From the NCBI GenBank assembly GCA_015680685.1, contig MNCI01037883.1:13402-36378 (forward strand): a stretch of 22,977 nt of DNA. Reading direction: 5' to 3'. The notes under the pieces are model-generated. The model saw only the letters and a list, made by a program, of their open reading frames with translations, was not told the origin of the DNA and did no database searches. The stretch's first letter is position 1; the number at the start of each line of letters is the position of its first letter. A program made the translations under genes and the position numbers. Shown here piece after piece: positions 8,807-18,971 of the stretch. This DNA is from Gnetum montanum (Eukaryota; Streptophyta; Gnetopsida; Gnetales; Gnetaceae).

Positions 8807-9510
8807 AGAAAAAATGAAAACCTCAATTGTTGGAACAAAAACCAAGGATCCTCAATGTAAGCAGTTTCCCAACCACAAATCCCTAGGGCCTCTACAATAA
8901 AAATGGGATTCAAGGCACCCTAGTTTGTCCAGTAGATTAACCAGGTACTTGTGAGATGTAAAACATGGAAATATAAACAAATCTAAATAATGTACAAATA
9001 ATAAATTTAGTTTTGAACACAAAACTTAAAAATTTATAGAGAAAAGAATAAGCTAGAGAAATGTGTACAAATGGTTCCTAGATGAGCAAAAAAAGGGGGG
9101 GTTCACTTGTGCAAGAGTTCAAAGCCCATTGAAGCAAGGTGATTTGCTCCACAATCTGGGTGCTAAGTCACTCTTAATGTTATTAAACCTTTCTTTATTA
9201 TTGCAACTTTGGATCTACCACTTGGGTCGCTACTGGGGGTAAGAAAGGTAGAATATTTGAATGTTAAGTTACTTCATGCTGGGTCTCGAATCCTAAAAGT
9301 GCAATGTTAACATCAAAAATCCATCAAATCTCAAGGCCTCACTGCTTCCATGCTACAGTTCAAGAGAATGCAATTATGGAAACTTGCAAGAGATCTTAAG
9401 TGCTTGAAAATGCCCTAAGTGTGAAATCATGTGTATGCAAATTGCTGCTTTGTCCAAAATTGCTAAACTTGTCAAAAAATGTGTAACCCTTTAATGGTGT
9501 TTAAGGCTAG

Positions 9511-9520
9511 CTTTTATAGC
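9511..9520 (-). promoter_or_regulatory. TATA box of E0 LTR
   Basis: The minus strand reads GCTATAAAAG, at a distance from the LTR edge similar to the boxes in E1 and E3. Confidence 0.45.
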
Positions 9521-9602
9521 ATCTTTGGGCCATGAATGGAGCTACAAATTGGCCATAAATTTGCTGCAGTTTTAGGTGATATGGGTGCCAAAATTTGGGG
9601 GG

Positions 9603-9658
9603 TTACTATGCATAGTAAGTGCTTCCCCCATGGTCATTCCATTTACTATAAATAGTAA
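9603..9658. promoter_or_regulatory. Paired 16-bp palindromes in E0 U3
   Basis: TTACTATGCATAGTAA (9603-9618) is a perfect 16-bp palindrome. TTACTATAAATAGTAA (9643-9658) has the same arms with a changed centre. The starts are exactly 40 bp apart and lie about 80 bp upstream of the TATA box on the sense strand, as a dimeric transcription-factor site might. The role is inferred. Confidence 0.5.
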
Positions 9659-10032
9659 TCAAGACACACCTTCCATGCTGGACATAAATCTTCCACATTG
9701 AGCTCTCCATCATGCTTGTTGAAGCGGCCAATCAATGTTGAAGTGCATGAATTAATGAATTTTACTTCTTGTGGCTCCATGTTGGGGGATTGAATTTTCC
9801 ACACTGGGGGAAAAACGTTTTAGGCTAGGGGGAAAATTTTCCAACCTCAAAGCTAAAATATAGACACTGGGTGACTTTTTTCACTTGGGAAATGAGGCTT
9901 AGAGCACTTATGAGGTGTTTTTCAGTCCCAAAAGTATAAAGTATGTGAAATTGCCCATTGTGGATTACAATTTTCACATCTACAATGAAATTTTACCTTG
10001 AGTTTCATGGGGTGAAAGCTACATGATGAAGA

Positions 10033-11412
10033 TTGATTATAACATGCAAAATTTTGTGGTGTTTCACCCATATGATTGGGTGTTGGATACTCCACCACTC
10101 ATCAGAAGGCAACATAGTCCTACCTCTAGAATATGCAACACTTCACATGCTTCAACCCACTCCAATAGGAATGCATTTGGACCAGATCCAAGAAGGGTGT
10201 CACATGACTCAGCACATGACAATATCCTATGAATCCACAAAGGATCAGATGAGGAGAGATGTTTCCATAGAGATCAGGCATGCACATAGCAAAGGAAAGT
10301 AGGCCAATACTTTTGTTTTCTTGGAAGATCTTGATGTTGATGCATTCATTTCAGAACAACTCCACTAGAACCCTAAAGAACCTTCAAAAAAACCTATCAT
10401 CATACTTGAGGAACCTATCAAAGTCCAACTTCATTCCACATTAGCAAAGATACCTAAGGGGAAGGCTATTGACTCAAGGTATAAATGGGACTCAAGGCTA
10501 AGGGTTCATCTCAAATCCTACAAAGAATCATACAAGAGTCATGAAAGCAAAACAAGCTAGCATCGTTCTCCTACTACCTCATCTACCTCATCATAATCAT
10601 CGAAGACCTCTGACAGGAGACAACACAGGTATTGCAACTATGATCGAGAAAAAAGGACTCATGATCATCATGACCGATATTCATGACACTTTGACATTAA
10701 AGATAAGGAACATGAACAAAGAAGACAAAGGGACATAAGAGAGGAACAAAAGAGATATGAGCACAAAAGGGGTCACCACTACAATAGATCATACAAGCCT
10801 GACCATGATGATGAGTCCCTTATGGCAACCCAAAGCATGATAAATATCTAGGAAGTTGTCTGCATACCAACTAGGCACGTGAGGGATAGCCAAATCAAAT
10901 GGCTAAACATGAACAATATATCAAGATTTGAAGGTGGCTACAATGCTAATCCACAGCATCACCTTCAAGCTTTTCATGATGCCTATGCTCTTCAAAACAT
11001 TGAGAGTGATTAGCAAAAGTTGAAGTTGTTTCTAAGAATACTTGTGAAGGAAGTAGAGAGCTAGTACAAGTCACTAGAACCTAAATCCATCAGATTCTAG
11101 AGTACCATGCTTAAAATCTTTAACAACAAGTATCAAAACTATTCATGGGTATCAAATTTAAGAAAAAAAATCCAGAGATGGAAGCAAGGGACTCATGAGA
11201 CCATTAATGCGATAATGGATAGATATTATTCATTACTACATAGGTGCACGTGCCATGGATTTTCATCAAAGAAACAACTCAAATACATTGTATATGGGTT
11301 GCAAAGGAAAACTAGAGAGACCCTTTGGGTTTACATCCAAGGAAGGTTATCAAAAATTACCACCCATCACATTCAAGGACTAATCGATCAAGTGGAAAAA
11401 AAAGGAAGGTGA
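10033..11412 (+). pseudogene. E2 gag
   Basis: One plus-strand frame runs through the whole stretch with about nine stops. A charged His/Arg/Asp/Glu-rich linker spans 10500-10830. It is followed by the retrotransposon gag core: ISRFEGGYNANPQHHLQAFH, a YKSLEPKSI block with the preceding Trp turned into a stop, KIFNNKYQNY, KQGTHETINAIMDRYYSLLH and CTCHGF ... KYIVYGL. This is the order seen in plant Ty3/gypsy gag proteins. The part before 10300 is weaker and may need a frame change near 10100. The strand is opposite to E0, E1 and E3, so this is a separate insertion. No 5' LTR or primer site could be placed for it. Confidence 0.65.
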
Positions 11413-12495
11413 GCTCAATAAGAGAGAATTAGTTGAAGAGTACAACTGAAATCCATCAATCTAAAAGAGGGATGCACAATTCTATGAAATACAAGAGGAG
11501 GAAATCTTGGACTAGACCATTCAGCAAAAGACTCTACCTATTCAAAAATTAGTTAATGATATAGCAGCTAAGGTAGAAAGGGTCTAGGATTCTATGGACA
11601 AAAAATTCACTACAACCTTAAAGATCATGGAGGAAAAGATAGAACAAGCACTAAATAGGGGTAAGAAAAAGAAGAAGAAAAAAGATTATGGATGAAACAG
11701 TTACAAGAATAAAGAAAAAGTTCCTACCATTGAAGGGTACACTGATTCTAGTTTAGAGAAATATGAAGGATGCAAGGTATGCCAATATGAGCATACTAAG
11801 GGATGTTGTCCTGTTATGGTCCACTTGCAAGAGTCTAGGGTATCTGCACTCAATTCAAGCTTCATCAAAAAGAAAGGACCCAAAAGACTTCCTTATCCTC
11901 AAGGTAATATCAAGCAACCTTTTTAGCCAACCCATTACCCAAGTGGAGCCTACCCTCAACCATAGGAGCAATACCAATAGGAGTGGCAACAACCACAAAC
12001 ATTGACCATGCCACCGCTAAGGCAACAATATCCATATCGATAATATGATCCTTATGAATACTATGTCCAATATCCAATCTCACAAACAAACACAGTTATT
12101 TAGATCCCATAATACTATCCAACAAAATACCACAAATCAGTATCACCAAGGACTAATCCCAACTCATATGTGCATCCACCAATAGCTAGTCCTTCTAACC
12201 AATACTTAAATCCTCTACCACCAGTGCCACCTCCTATTATGTAGTGAGAATTGCGATCACAACCCTAGTAGAAAAGTGCTACAAGGGTAGTTAATATGCA
12301 TGAGGGAATGATTATTTATGAGTCTCAACCTAGGAAACGATTATTCTTCAAAATAAGTCCAGAAAAAACTCAGCAAATAGGAAACATGTCTAATTCCATT
12401 TCATCTACATCAAGTCCTTCTCAATGCAGTAAGCTTCTAACTTCATCAAGTTCAAATGTCATAATTGTCATGCTCACAGACATAATAACTCATTG
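11413..12495 (+). pseudogene. E2 gag C-terminal region with knuckle-like motifs
   Basis: Broken continuation of gag. A Lys-rich stretch near 11660-11690 is followed by a Cys/His cluster at 11771-11806 (CKVCQYEHTKGC, C-x2-C-x3-H-x3-C), close to the zinc-knuckle pattern. A second cluster at about 12445-12480 (CHNCHAHRH) has lost its last Cys. Between them is Pro/Gln/Tyr-rich sequence with many stops. Zinc knuckles of gag bind the packaged RNA. Confidence is limited because several frames must be combined. Confidence 0.45.
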
Positions 12496-12559
12496 GATTA
12501 AGGCAACGGCTCTTCCACAAAAGAGAACTAATCTAAGAAGTCCCTTGATTTATCTCCAA

Positions 12560-12911
12560 ATAATAAGACATAAACTGTGCAAGGCTCTATTGGATTCTAG
12601 GTTTAGAATAAATCTAATATCTCAAGACATGTATCAAGCCTAGAACCTACCACCAGTATAGAAAAGTAGCATTCATTTAGAGCTTGTAGACTAATCAATC
12701 ACAGTTCCACTTGGACAAGTGGATGATGTGATTACCACCATTAGTGGCTAGTCTTATCCTATTGACTTTCTAGTTATTCACATGGGAAAAAACAAGGGAG
12801 AATTTCCAATTATCATGGGAAGAGCTTAGCTTAGCACCATGGATGCTAAGCTTGGAATCCATGATTTGTCCTTGGAAATTTCCAAGGAATATGAAGCTAA
12901 AATCATATAAA
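12560..12911 (+). pseudogene. E2 aspartic protease
   Basis: The plus-strand frame holds KALLDSRFRINLI, the active-site segment with the Gly of Asp-Ser-Gly changed to Arg. It is followed by VPLGQVDDVITTI, YPIDFLVI, and IIMGRA-stop-LSTMDAKLGI, the usual M-G-R-x-W-L block with the Trp turned into TAG. At least six stops interrupt the frame, several explained by TGG to TAG or CAG to TAG. It should continue into reverse transcriptase, but the frame fades by about 13000 and E3 begins at 13031. The rest of E2 pol may lie beyond E3, outside the window. Confidence 0.7.
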
Positions 12912-13660
12912 GATGAAGAGTTCCATGTATCGCATATAATGATAGTAGGTGCAATTACATGCAAAGAATTTTGGCAATCAAATGAGAGGAGACTAAGACA
13001 TACAATCAATGTGTAGAAATAAGATATGTGTGTAGTGACCGAAAACGTCGGCAACTGGAAAACATTGAGGGGTCAGCGGGCATGATAGTTTCGATCCCAT
13101 ATCCACGGGAGGGTTGTGCTAGGTGTGAGTAGATACGGAGCACCCTGAATAGTCTGGTCGATCAGACAAGGACTTAATCAGCGTCTATATAGCCTTTTGC
13201 AACATATATTTGAAAACAAGAATGAAAGTGCAAAGTAATGCTTAAGTGTAAATACGGCAGAAAGTAATGTAAAATGCAATAATAAGCAGTGAACAAAGTA
13301 AAATGTAGTTAGAAAAATGCACCACTCCGAAGTTACAAGTCTGCCCTGTCAAGATGGATATAGTCAGTTGCATAGCGTTGCGGAGTGCAGAGATCCCGAG
13401 AGTAACCAAGATGTGTAGGGAAAGCACAACTGTGCTCTTGGGCACGGACTCAGGAGCTAACCATGCGGGGTTTCTACCAAGGTGGTAGAAGGGAAACAGA
13501 ACAAAATGCCAGCTGAGGATGTTAACTGTTTGCAGTGTCAAAAAGAAAGCTTACAATGCCTGATGTTACAATGTACCAAGAAGAGAGCTTGAGTGCTAGA
13601 GAGAGAGAGGGGAAGTCAAAAAAATTGAAAAAACTCAAACCCTTTGAATGCTACTCGTTG

Positions 13661-13673
13661 GGGTATTTATAGG
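13661..13673 (-). promoter_or_regulatory. TATA box of E3 LTR
   Basis: The minus strand reads CCTATAAATACCC, nearly the same as the E1 box and about 630 bp from the LTR edge, against 585 in E1. Confidence 0.65.
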
Positions 13674-13894
13674 ATCAAGGGCACGCAAAAGAGGCAGTTT
13701 AGACACCACGTGCCCTGGGCCCATGTTGACTCGCTTGTGTTGCACGTGCCAACATGACTGTTGGACGTGCATGACCATTGTGACTATGAGTCTTCCATGT
13801 CGTAATTGCACCATCAGCATCTGGAGACGTGTGCCAACGATTCAATTAGGTGAAGTGCATTGATGTTGCACAACCCCCCACATGCTTTGCTGTG

Positions 13895-14335
13895 CTTCGT
13901 AGCGTAGCATGCTCAGTGCAGCGTAGCATGTTGTCCCGCATTTCGCTACATGTGTGCTACATACTTGCTATGCTACGCTAGTGTAGTATAGCGTAGCAAC
14001 TGGCCTTAGTCGCGAAAACATTGCCAATCTGCAAACTTTGCATTCTGCACTACGGAACTTGCAAACTTGCTGGTGTTGCCCTTTGAGTTGCCTTCTGTCT
14101 CTTCTGCACAATTGCTACGCCTTACTGTAGCATAGCGTAGTTGCAGACATTGTCCGTCGCATCCTAACAGAAAGGGACATAGTTGAAGGACTTGAAGTTG
14201 GGCAATGAAACTAGATATATAGTTGTTGCCATGCTATGCTACCCTACGTAGCATAGCATAGCGTGGCACTTCGTTCTGCAAATGTTTTCTAAAGCTTGCA
14301 ACGCTACATAGCGAGGCATAGCATAGCGTAGCAGA
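13895..14335. repeat. Cluster of TAGCGTAGCATAGC-type palindromic motifs
   Basis: At least nine patches built from GCTAC/GTAGC and GCTATGC/GCATAGC occur within 440 bp, in both directions. The best is a perfect 12-bp inverted repeat, ATGCTATGCTAC / GTAGCATAGCAT, at 14231-14242 and 14248-14259 with a 5-base gap. Another lies at about 13966-13998. They sit upstream of the TATA box on the sense strand, so a role as a U3 enhancer or protein-binding array is plausible but not shown. Confidence 0.75.
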
Positions 14336-14597
14336 CTTCGTGACTTAGAAAACTTGCTGAACTGTTTCGTGCATCCTGAATGCTACTGCCAACTCTGTGC
14401 ATCATTTTTGAGTAGGCTGTCGACTGGGCAGGCTACTTAGGTGGACAGGCAGGATGATCCGTAGAGCCTATTCATACCCAAAGTAGAAAATTTGCCAAAC
14501 TGGCCGGCCTAAATTCAAAGTGTTCTCCCAAAGAACTATTGTAGCGCTGCATGAATTGCAATGCCTGGTGAAGCGAGGATGACCTCGAATTTTTTGG

Positions 14598-14675
14598 GGT
14601 GTTTTATTGGTCCCTCTTTGTCGATGTCTGGAAAACAGGCTCATTAGACGTCGACAAAGAATACGAAACATCGTA
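14598..14675. repeat. U3 inverted repeat (hairpin), E3 copy
   Basis: The inner arms CTTTGTCGATGTCT (14616-14629) and AGACGTCGACAAAG (14646-14659) pair at 13 of 14 positions. The flank GGTGTTTTATTGGTCC matches the E1 flank GGTGTTTCATTGGCTC, so the two hairpins have the same origin. Confidence 0.75.
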
Positions 14676-14850
14676 GTAGGAAAAATGCTAAGGTTGTTGC
14701 TCAGTGAGTGTCGAGACGTCGCTTAACTGCACTTGAGAGTGTTGCATTGGAGTGAAGAGGTGAAGTAGAGAGGAAGGAGGTATAGGAGAAGGGAAAGGGT
14801 GAGGTTTAGATGAATCCCTCATTGAAGTGCTCATGAGGTAGTTGTATGCA

Positions 14851-14884
14851 TTTTCACCTTTGCTTCAGCTGACCTCCGACCTCC
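14851..14884 (-). other. Purine-rich tract of E3
   Basis: The sense strand is purine-rich with some pyrimidines and ends GCAAAGGTGAAAA at the LTR edge, parallel to E1. It is a weaker tract than in E1. Confidence 0.45.
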
Positions 14885-15670
14885 CGTAGGATAGGTGTCT
14901 TTCCTAGGATGAGTTGTGTTACATCCGTGTAGGGTTTCGACCTACCTACAGATGTGTTCCATGTGGCGAGCTGTGTTACGTGCATCATGGAAGTTGCACT
15001 AGTGTTTTCCAGGTGGCGAGCTACATTACACGCGCCATGGGAGTTTGCACTCTATAGTAGTTAAGCTAGTCGAGGCACTCACTTCTTGGCACTATATCAT
15101 TTTCTGCTGTCGCAAGACATGCCCTCAGGGGCAAAGGTCTTTCTCACTGCTGGCATTGTTGAAGTTATTGGACATCATTGCTGGTGTACGATGTCCAAAG
15201 TAGAAAGGCCAGCAGCGGCCTTGGTAGCGTCGGCGTGGAGGAACCGGCCTCGGAAGTGCCACTGTGAGTGTGGATGCACTAGAATCCCTACCAGGGGCAT
15301 GGATTCTTGATTTGGCTATGGGATCAGCTACCACATAGCTAAACGTCAGTAGCAAGGGGCTGGAGGATAACAATATTGTGGCTAGCCTACAATACTGTCG
15401 AGACTCTAGCTGCAGGCACTGGTCGAGGAGCTACCATCAAGGCAAGGGGTCGTGGCGACGATAGATCTGGAGGGCCAGTGTGATGTCATACAACATCTCC
15501 GGAGGATCAGCATGATGCCAAGGGTAACAATGTTGCATATGTTCCAAACCGCATTCCCATTGCGTCGTGAACTGTGTTCTGGAGCTGTGACAACCCACCC
15601 GTGCATCAGCATCGTGCCCATTCATTCAATGTGTATTTGATGCTGGTGTATACTGGGGATGTGATGTGAA
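14885..15670 (-). other. E3 3' untranslated region
   Basis: No protein domain is recognised. It holds one tandem duplication of about 50 bp (14954-15003 and 15004-15053, both with GTGGCGAGCT ... TTGCACT). Short open frames on either strand here look like chance. Confidence 0.5.
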
Positions 15671-15932
15671 CCCAGTTTAACGTCTTGGTAGACCGTGTGC
15701 TGGTTTAAGATTCCAACAGACCGCTGTGCCAGTTTAAGATCCTGGAAGACCATACATGCTAGTTTAACGTCGTAGCAAATGTTGTTTGTTATTGTTGCCA
15801 GTTTAACATCGTAAAGGAAGGTGCTTGATGCTGCTAGTTTAATGTCATTACGGATGCTACTCATTGCCACAAGTTTAACGTCATTGCAGATGCTGCTTGG
15901 TGCTGTTGCCAGTTTATCGTCGTAGCGGACGG
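15671..15932 (-). repeat. Array 2 of short hairpin units (E3 3' UTR)
   Basis: Eight units of the CCAGTTTAACGTC type start near 15671, 15700, 15728, 15758, 15797, 15833, 15868 and 15908. The array ends only 20 bp from the pol stop codon. Stems include GTCT/AGAC (15671 unit) and CGTC/GACG (15908 unit); others hold G-U pairs or have decayed. On the minus strand one frame reads D-V-K-L-A at five units, but the spacing is not a multiple of three throughout and stops follow, so I take it as non-coding. Confidence 0.75.
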
Positions 15933-15951
15933 TGGTGGCTACCGTTGTGAT

Positions 15952-17196
15952 TCAAGCATAGTACAACTTGAGGTATGAGTGATTCACCAGGTTGGCAAAC
16001 TCGTTGTCGTCCATGTCTGCCAGCTTGAAGGCTCCATTCCCAAAGGCTTTAGTGACCACGTAAGGACCTTCCCAGTTGGTTGAGAATTTGCTCACATGCT
16101 CACGAATGGCCTTGAGGATGAGGTCTCCCTTCTACACTAGTCATCGATGTGAGTCCGCACGGTGCTTCTGCTGCTGCTTGCTCTGGTAGTGCTCGATGCG
16201 TCTCAACATCTGCGCATGCTCCTTCTCTATTGAGTCAAGGTCGATGATTCGTGACTTGTTGTTCTGGGCTTCACTCACGATGTTGGATAGGATCATCCGA
16301 AGTGAAGGTACTTGCAACTCAAGAGGCAACACAGCTTCAGATCCATAAATAAGGCTATAAGGTGTCTTACTTGTTGTTGTTCTGCATGTCATTTGGTAGG
16401 CCCATAGGACGTAGAGGATTTGCTCGTGCCATCATCTCTTGCTGTTGTTGAGCATCCGCTTCAGCAAGTTGATGATGGCCTTATTTGTAGCCTCCCCCTA
16501 CCCGTTCACCTATGGATAATAGGGGGAGGAGAATGATTGTTTAATGCCTAGATTATTGCAGAAGGTTCGGGTTTTCATACTGCTGAACTGTGGTCCATTG
16601 TCGATCAAAATGGTCATTGGAAGCCAAAATCTTGTTACGATGTTGTCTTGGATGAAATGGTAGATTTTTTGAGATGTCGTCTTCCTCAGGGAGATAGCTT
16701 CCACACACTTGGTAAAGTACTCAGTGATGGTGATAATGAAACTATGCCCCGCGGAGGACTTAGGTGTGATAGGCCCTATGAGGTCTAGTCCCCATCGTTG
16801 AAAGGGCCACGTGATTTGTGTCGGGTGCAGGTCTACAAGTGCTACATGTCTGAGATTTGCGTATCTCTGGCATGTGTCACACATCTTGACTTTTGACAGG
16901 TAGTCACGCTCCATGTGGGGCCAGTAGTACCTTAGGCATCTAATTTTCGCAATCATGGCCCTAGGTGCTATGTGTCCACCGCACAGCCCCTCATCCACTT
17001 CATTAACTACCTTCTGTGCCTGCTCCCCACCCATTCATGCTAGCAATATTCTGTCATTGGAATGTCGGCATAGGGCGTCAATTCCCATGAGCATGTATTG
17101 CCGAGCATGCTTACGAATTGCATCTCTCTAGGAAGATGTCAATCCACCTGGGGATTCGCCATGTTGTAGGTAAGTTTTAATGTTGGCATACCACTC
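15952..17196 (-). pseudogene. E3 integrase
   Basis: This end of pol would insert the element DNA. In order on the minus strand: a short linker with IRKHARQYMLMGIDALCR; the zinc-binding region (VDEGLCGGH then CDTCQRYA, with the usual first His now Asp); the catalytic core with WGLDLIGPI, then TILIDNGPQF, then a Glu in GEATNK exactly 35 residues after the second Asp, i.e. the D-D-35-E triad; then TPYSLIYGSEAVLPLE; and near the end NWEGPYVV, the GPY/F motif. The frame ends SYLKLYYA then TGA at 15952-15954. About six in-frame stops lie at 16135-17120. Two in the core fit CAG to TAG (YP-stop-VNG-stop-GEA). No chromodomain follows, as is usual for the Tat lineage. Confidence 0.9.
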
Positions 17197-17760
17197 CTAG
17201 GTATCCACAGCACTAACAAAGGCCATGTGTTCCATCTGAGTGATAGGTTCTGTGCACTCGATAATCGAAGTTGGCAGGTTTGCAAAGGAATGTGATGGAA
17301 TTTTTAACGCAAAGGTAGCTAAGGCATCTACCACGGTGTTCTCGTTACGTGACACGTGTTGCACATTTGTGGTTGCAAATTGCTTAAGTAGGGTTTTTGC
17401 CAAGTCATAGTAGGGTTGCAAGTGCGTAGATTTACAGACATAGACCTCGATGATTTGATTCACAACTAATTGTGAATCTCCTCGAATTGCCAGGTGTTGT
17501 ATACGCAGTGCTCGGGTAGTTAAGAGGCCTCTGAGTAACCCCTCATAATCTGCCACATTGTTGGTGCAAGGGAATGCAAAATGATAAGCAGATGGGTGGA
17601 TTTCCCCAGAGGGAAATGTAATGACGGTAGTGGTGCTACCCCCTCACGCGGTTGATGCATCATCAATGTGCAAAGTGGCTTTGAAATGTGATGGGACAAC
17701 ATCGATATTGCTAACATGCTTGTCCAAAAATTTTGGGTCTATGGTGGCTTGGTTGTCAAC
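17197..17760 (-). pseudogene. E3 second, archaeal-type RNase H
   Basis: The minus-strand translation has HIDDASTA, a stop (CGA to TGA likely), PSGEIHPSAYHFAF, TNNVADYEGLL, IRGDSQLVVNQI, then NENTVVDALATFA. The four catalytic acids (Asp in DDAS, Glu in DYEG, Asp in GDSQ, Asp in VVDAL) all remain. A second RNase H of this kind between the first RNase H and integrase is a hallmark of the Tat/Ogre group of plant Ty3/gypsy elements, so it classifies E3. One stop and one uncertain frame join (17520-17720) are seen. Confidence 0.85.
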
Positions 17761-18206
17761 GGGCAAGGCCGTGAGTTGGGCCGCTATGGCTTGACCCTTC
17801 ATCGACGATTGACTTACATAGTATAAATCAAACTCTGTGGTTATTGCCTTCCAACGGGCTATCCTGATACTTTCGTATAAGTTGTTAGTGAGAGCCCGAA
17901 GTATATTTCTTTCGCAAATGATGTTGGTGTACTATGAAATAAGTAATGCCTCCACTTTTTTAGTGCAAACACTAAAGCAAGGAAATTCGTCTCCACTTCG
18001 TTGTATTTTACCTTGTGGGCTATTAGTGCATGACTTAAGTAATACACTAGTATCTCAGAATCGTCATCTCGCTTCTGACATAGTAGTGCCACGAAAGATG
18101 TGTCAAAGGTGGCGAGGTAGATGAAGAAGGGTTTGTCCCTTTGTGGAGGATGCACAGTTTGGATGTGTGAAAGCTTCTTCTTCAGGTCTTCAAAGGCCTG
18201 TTGACA
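17761..18206 (-). pseudogene. E3 first RNase H and connection
   Basis: The open minus-strand frame 18155-17859 carries the retrotransposon RNase H-like segment: KPFFIYLATFDTSFVALLCQ (the place of the first catalytic Asp), LVYYLSHAL and VKYNEVETNFLALVFALKKW. After a frame change near 17935 the chain goes on with RIARWKAITTEFDLYYVSQS and KGQAIAAQLTALPVDNQ, the usual RNase H C-terminal and linker motifs. It would remove the RNA strand during reverse transcription. Confidence 0.85.
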
Positions 18207-18971
18207 CTAGGTTATCCACTCGAAGTTAACCCCTTTCTTTAGAAAATGTTGCATGGGATGTAACTTGTCGGTCAACCTTGTTATGAACCTTCGAATGAAC
18301 TGTACTCTACCCTGCAAACCGCATAGCTCCTTAAGGTTTGTGGGAGGCGCCAAGTTGACAATGGCCTTGACTTTGTCATGGTTCACCCATATTCTATCCT
18401 CCAATAGTACGAACCCTAACATGCATCCAGTTTTCACCCTGAAGATGCACTTCTTAGGATTGAGGCGTAATTCGTGCATTTGGCAGCACTTGAGGACTAC
18501 TCCTAGATCATGTGGGTGATCGGCTGCCTCCTTGAACTTGACCACTATATCATCCACGTAGTCATTTAATGTTTCTAGGATATAGTCACTAAATATGTAG
18601 GTCATGGCTCGCTGATAGGTTGTTCTAGCATTCTTGCACCCGAAGGGCATCATGGTGTAGCAGAAGGTACCCCATGGGGTCATGAAGGTTGTTGATAGCT
18701 GGTGCTCTGGGTTAATGCAGATTTGGTTATATCCGGAGAAACTATCTATGAAGGATAGTAGTGCGTGACCAGCCGTGGTGTCGATGAGTTGATCAATGCT
18801 TGGAAGTGGGAAGTTGTCCTTGATTGTTGCCTTATTTAAGTCCCAGAAGCCTATACAAATTCGTATTCCTCCCATTTTCTTCAAAACCACAATGATGTTG
18901 GACACCCACTCTAAGTAGTCAACCGCGTGGATGAAACCAACTTGGTATAGCTTGGTGATTTTATCCCTCAC
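18207..18971 (-). pseudogene. E3 reverse transcriptase core
   Basis: An open minus-strand frame of 254 codons with the reverse-transcriptase blocks in order: WVSNIIVVLKKMGGIRICI; DLNKATIKDNFPLPSIDQLI; FIDSFSGYNQI, where the first catalytic Asp is kept; TFMTPWGTFCYTMMPFGCKN; YQRAMTYIF; DYVDDIVVK, the catalytic box as Y-V-D-D; and LRLNPKKCIF. The C-terminal thumb and the FLKKGVNFEW motif lead into the RNase H. Sequence style (ATYQRAM-like, NFPLPSIDQLID) fits the Tat/Athila branch of Ty3/gypsy. This part is free of stops although the rest of pol is broken. The first ATG here is internal; the true start lies further right. Confidence 0.92.

Larger units (their letters stand above)
8815..9990 (-). 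repeat. E0 5' LTR (right edge uncertain)
   Basis: Placed by the primer-site relic and by a layout like the E1 LTR: TG start, an A-rich zone with TGTAAA-type words about 130 bp in, and a minus-strand TATA box about 700 bp in. No second copy lies in the window, so the right edge is a guess between the palindromes at 9603-9658 and the start of the E2 frame near 10033. Confidence 0.45.
13031..14850 (-). repeat. E3 left LTR (3' LTR)
   Basis: Starts TGTAGTGACC, close to TGTACTGACC of E1, just after E2 sequence. It ends ...GTATGCA at 14850, followed by a sense-strand purine-rich GGTGAAAA, like E1's ACA/GCAAAA junction. The length of about 1.8 kb is near that of E1. It contains a TATA box at 13661, a palindrome-rich U3 (13895-14335) and the shared U3 hairpin (14598-14675). 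The second LTR is not in the window, so the edges rest on comparison with E1 only. Confidence 0.65.

Noticed and set aside
15086-15373. Open frames of 74 and 82 codons in the E3 3' region
   Set aside because: No domain, overlapping on opposite strands, in a region with no sign of coding conservation.
15622-15870. Minus-strand frame with repeated D-V-K-L-A peptides
   Set aside because: The repeats come from the hairpin units. Unit spacing is uneven and not a multiple of three overall, and the other arrays have stops in the same reading, so a repeat protein is unlikely.
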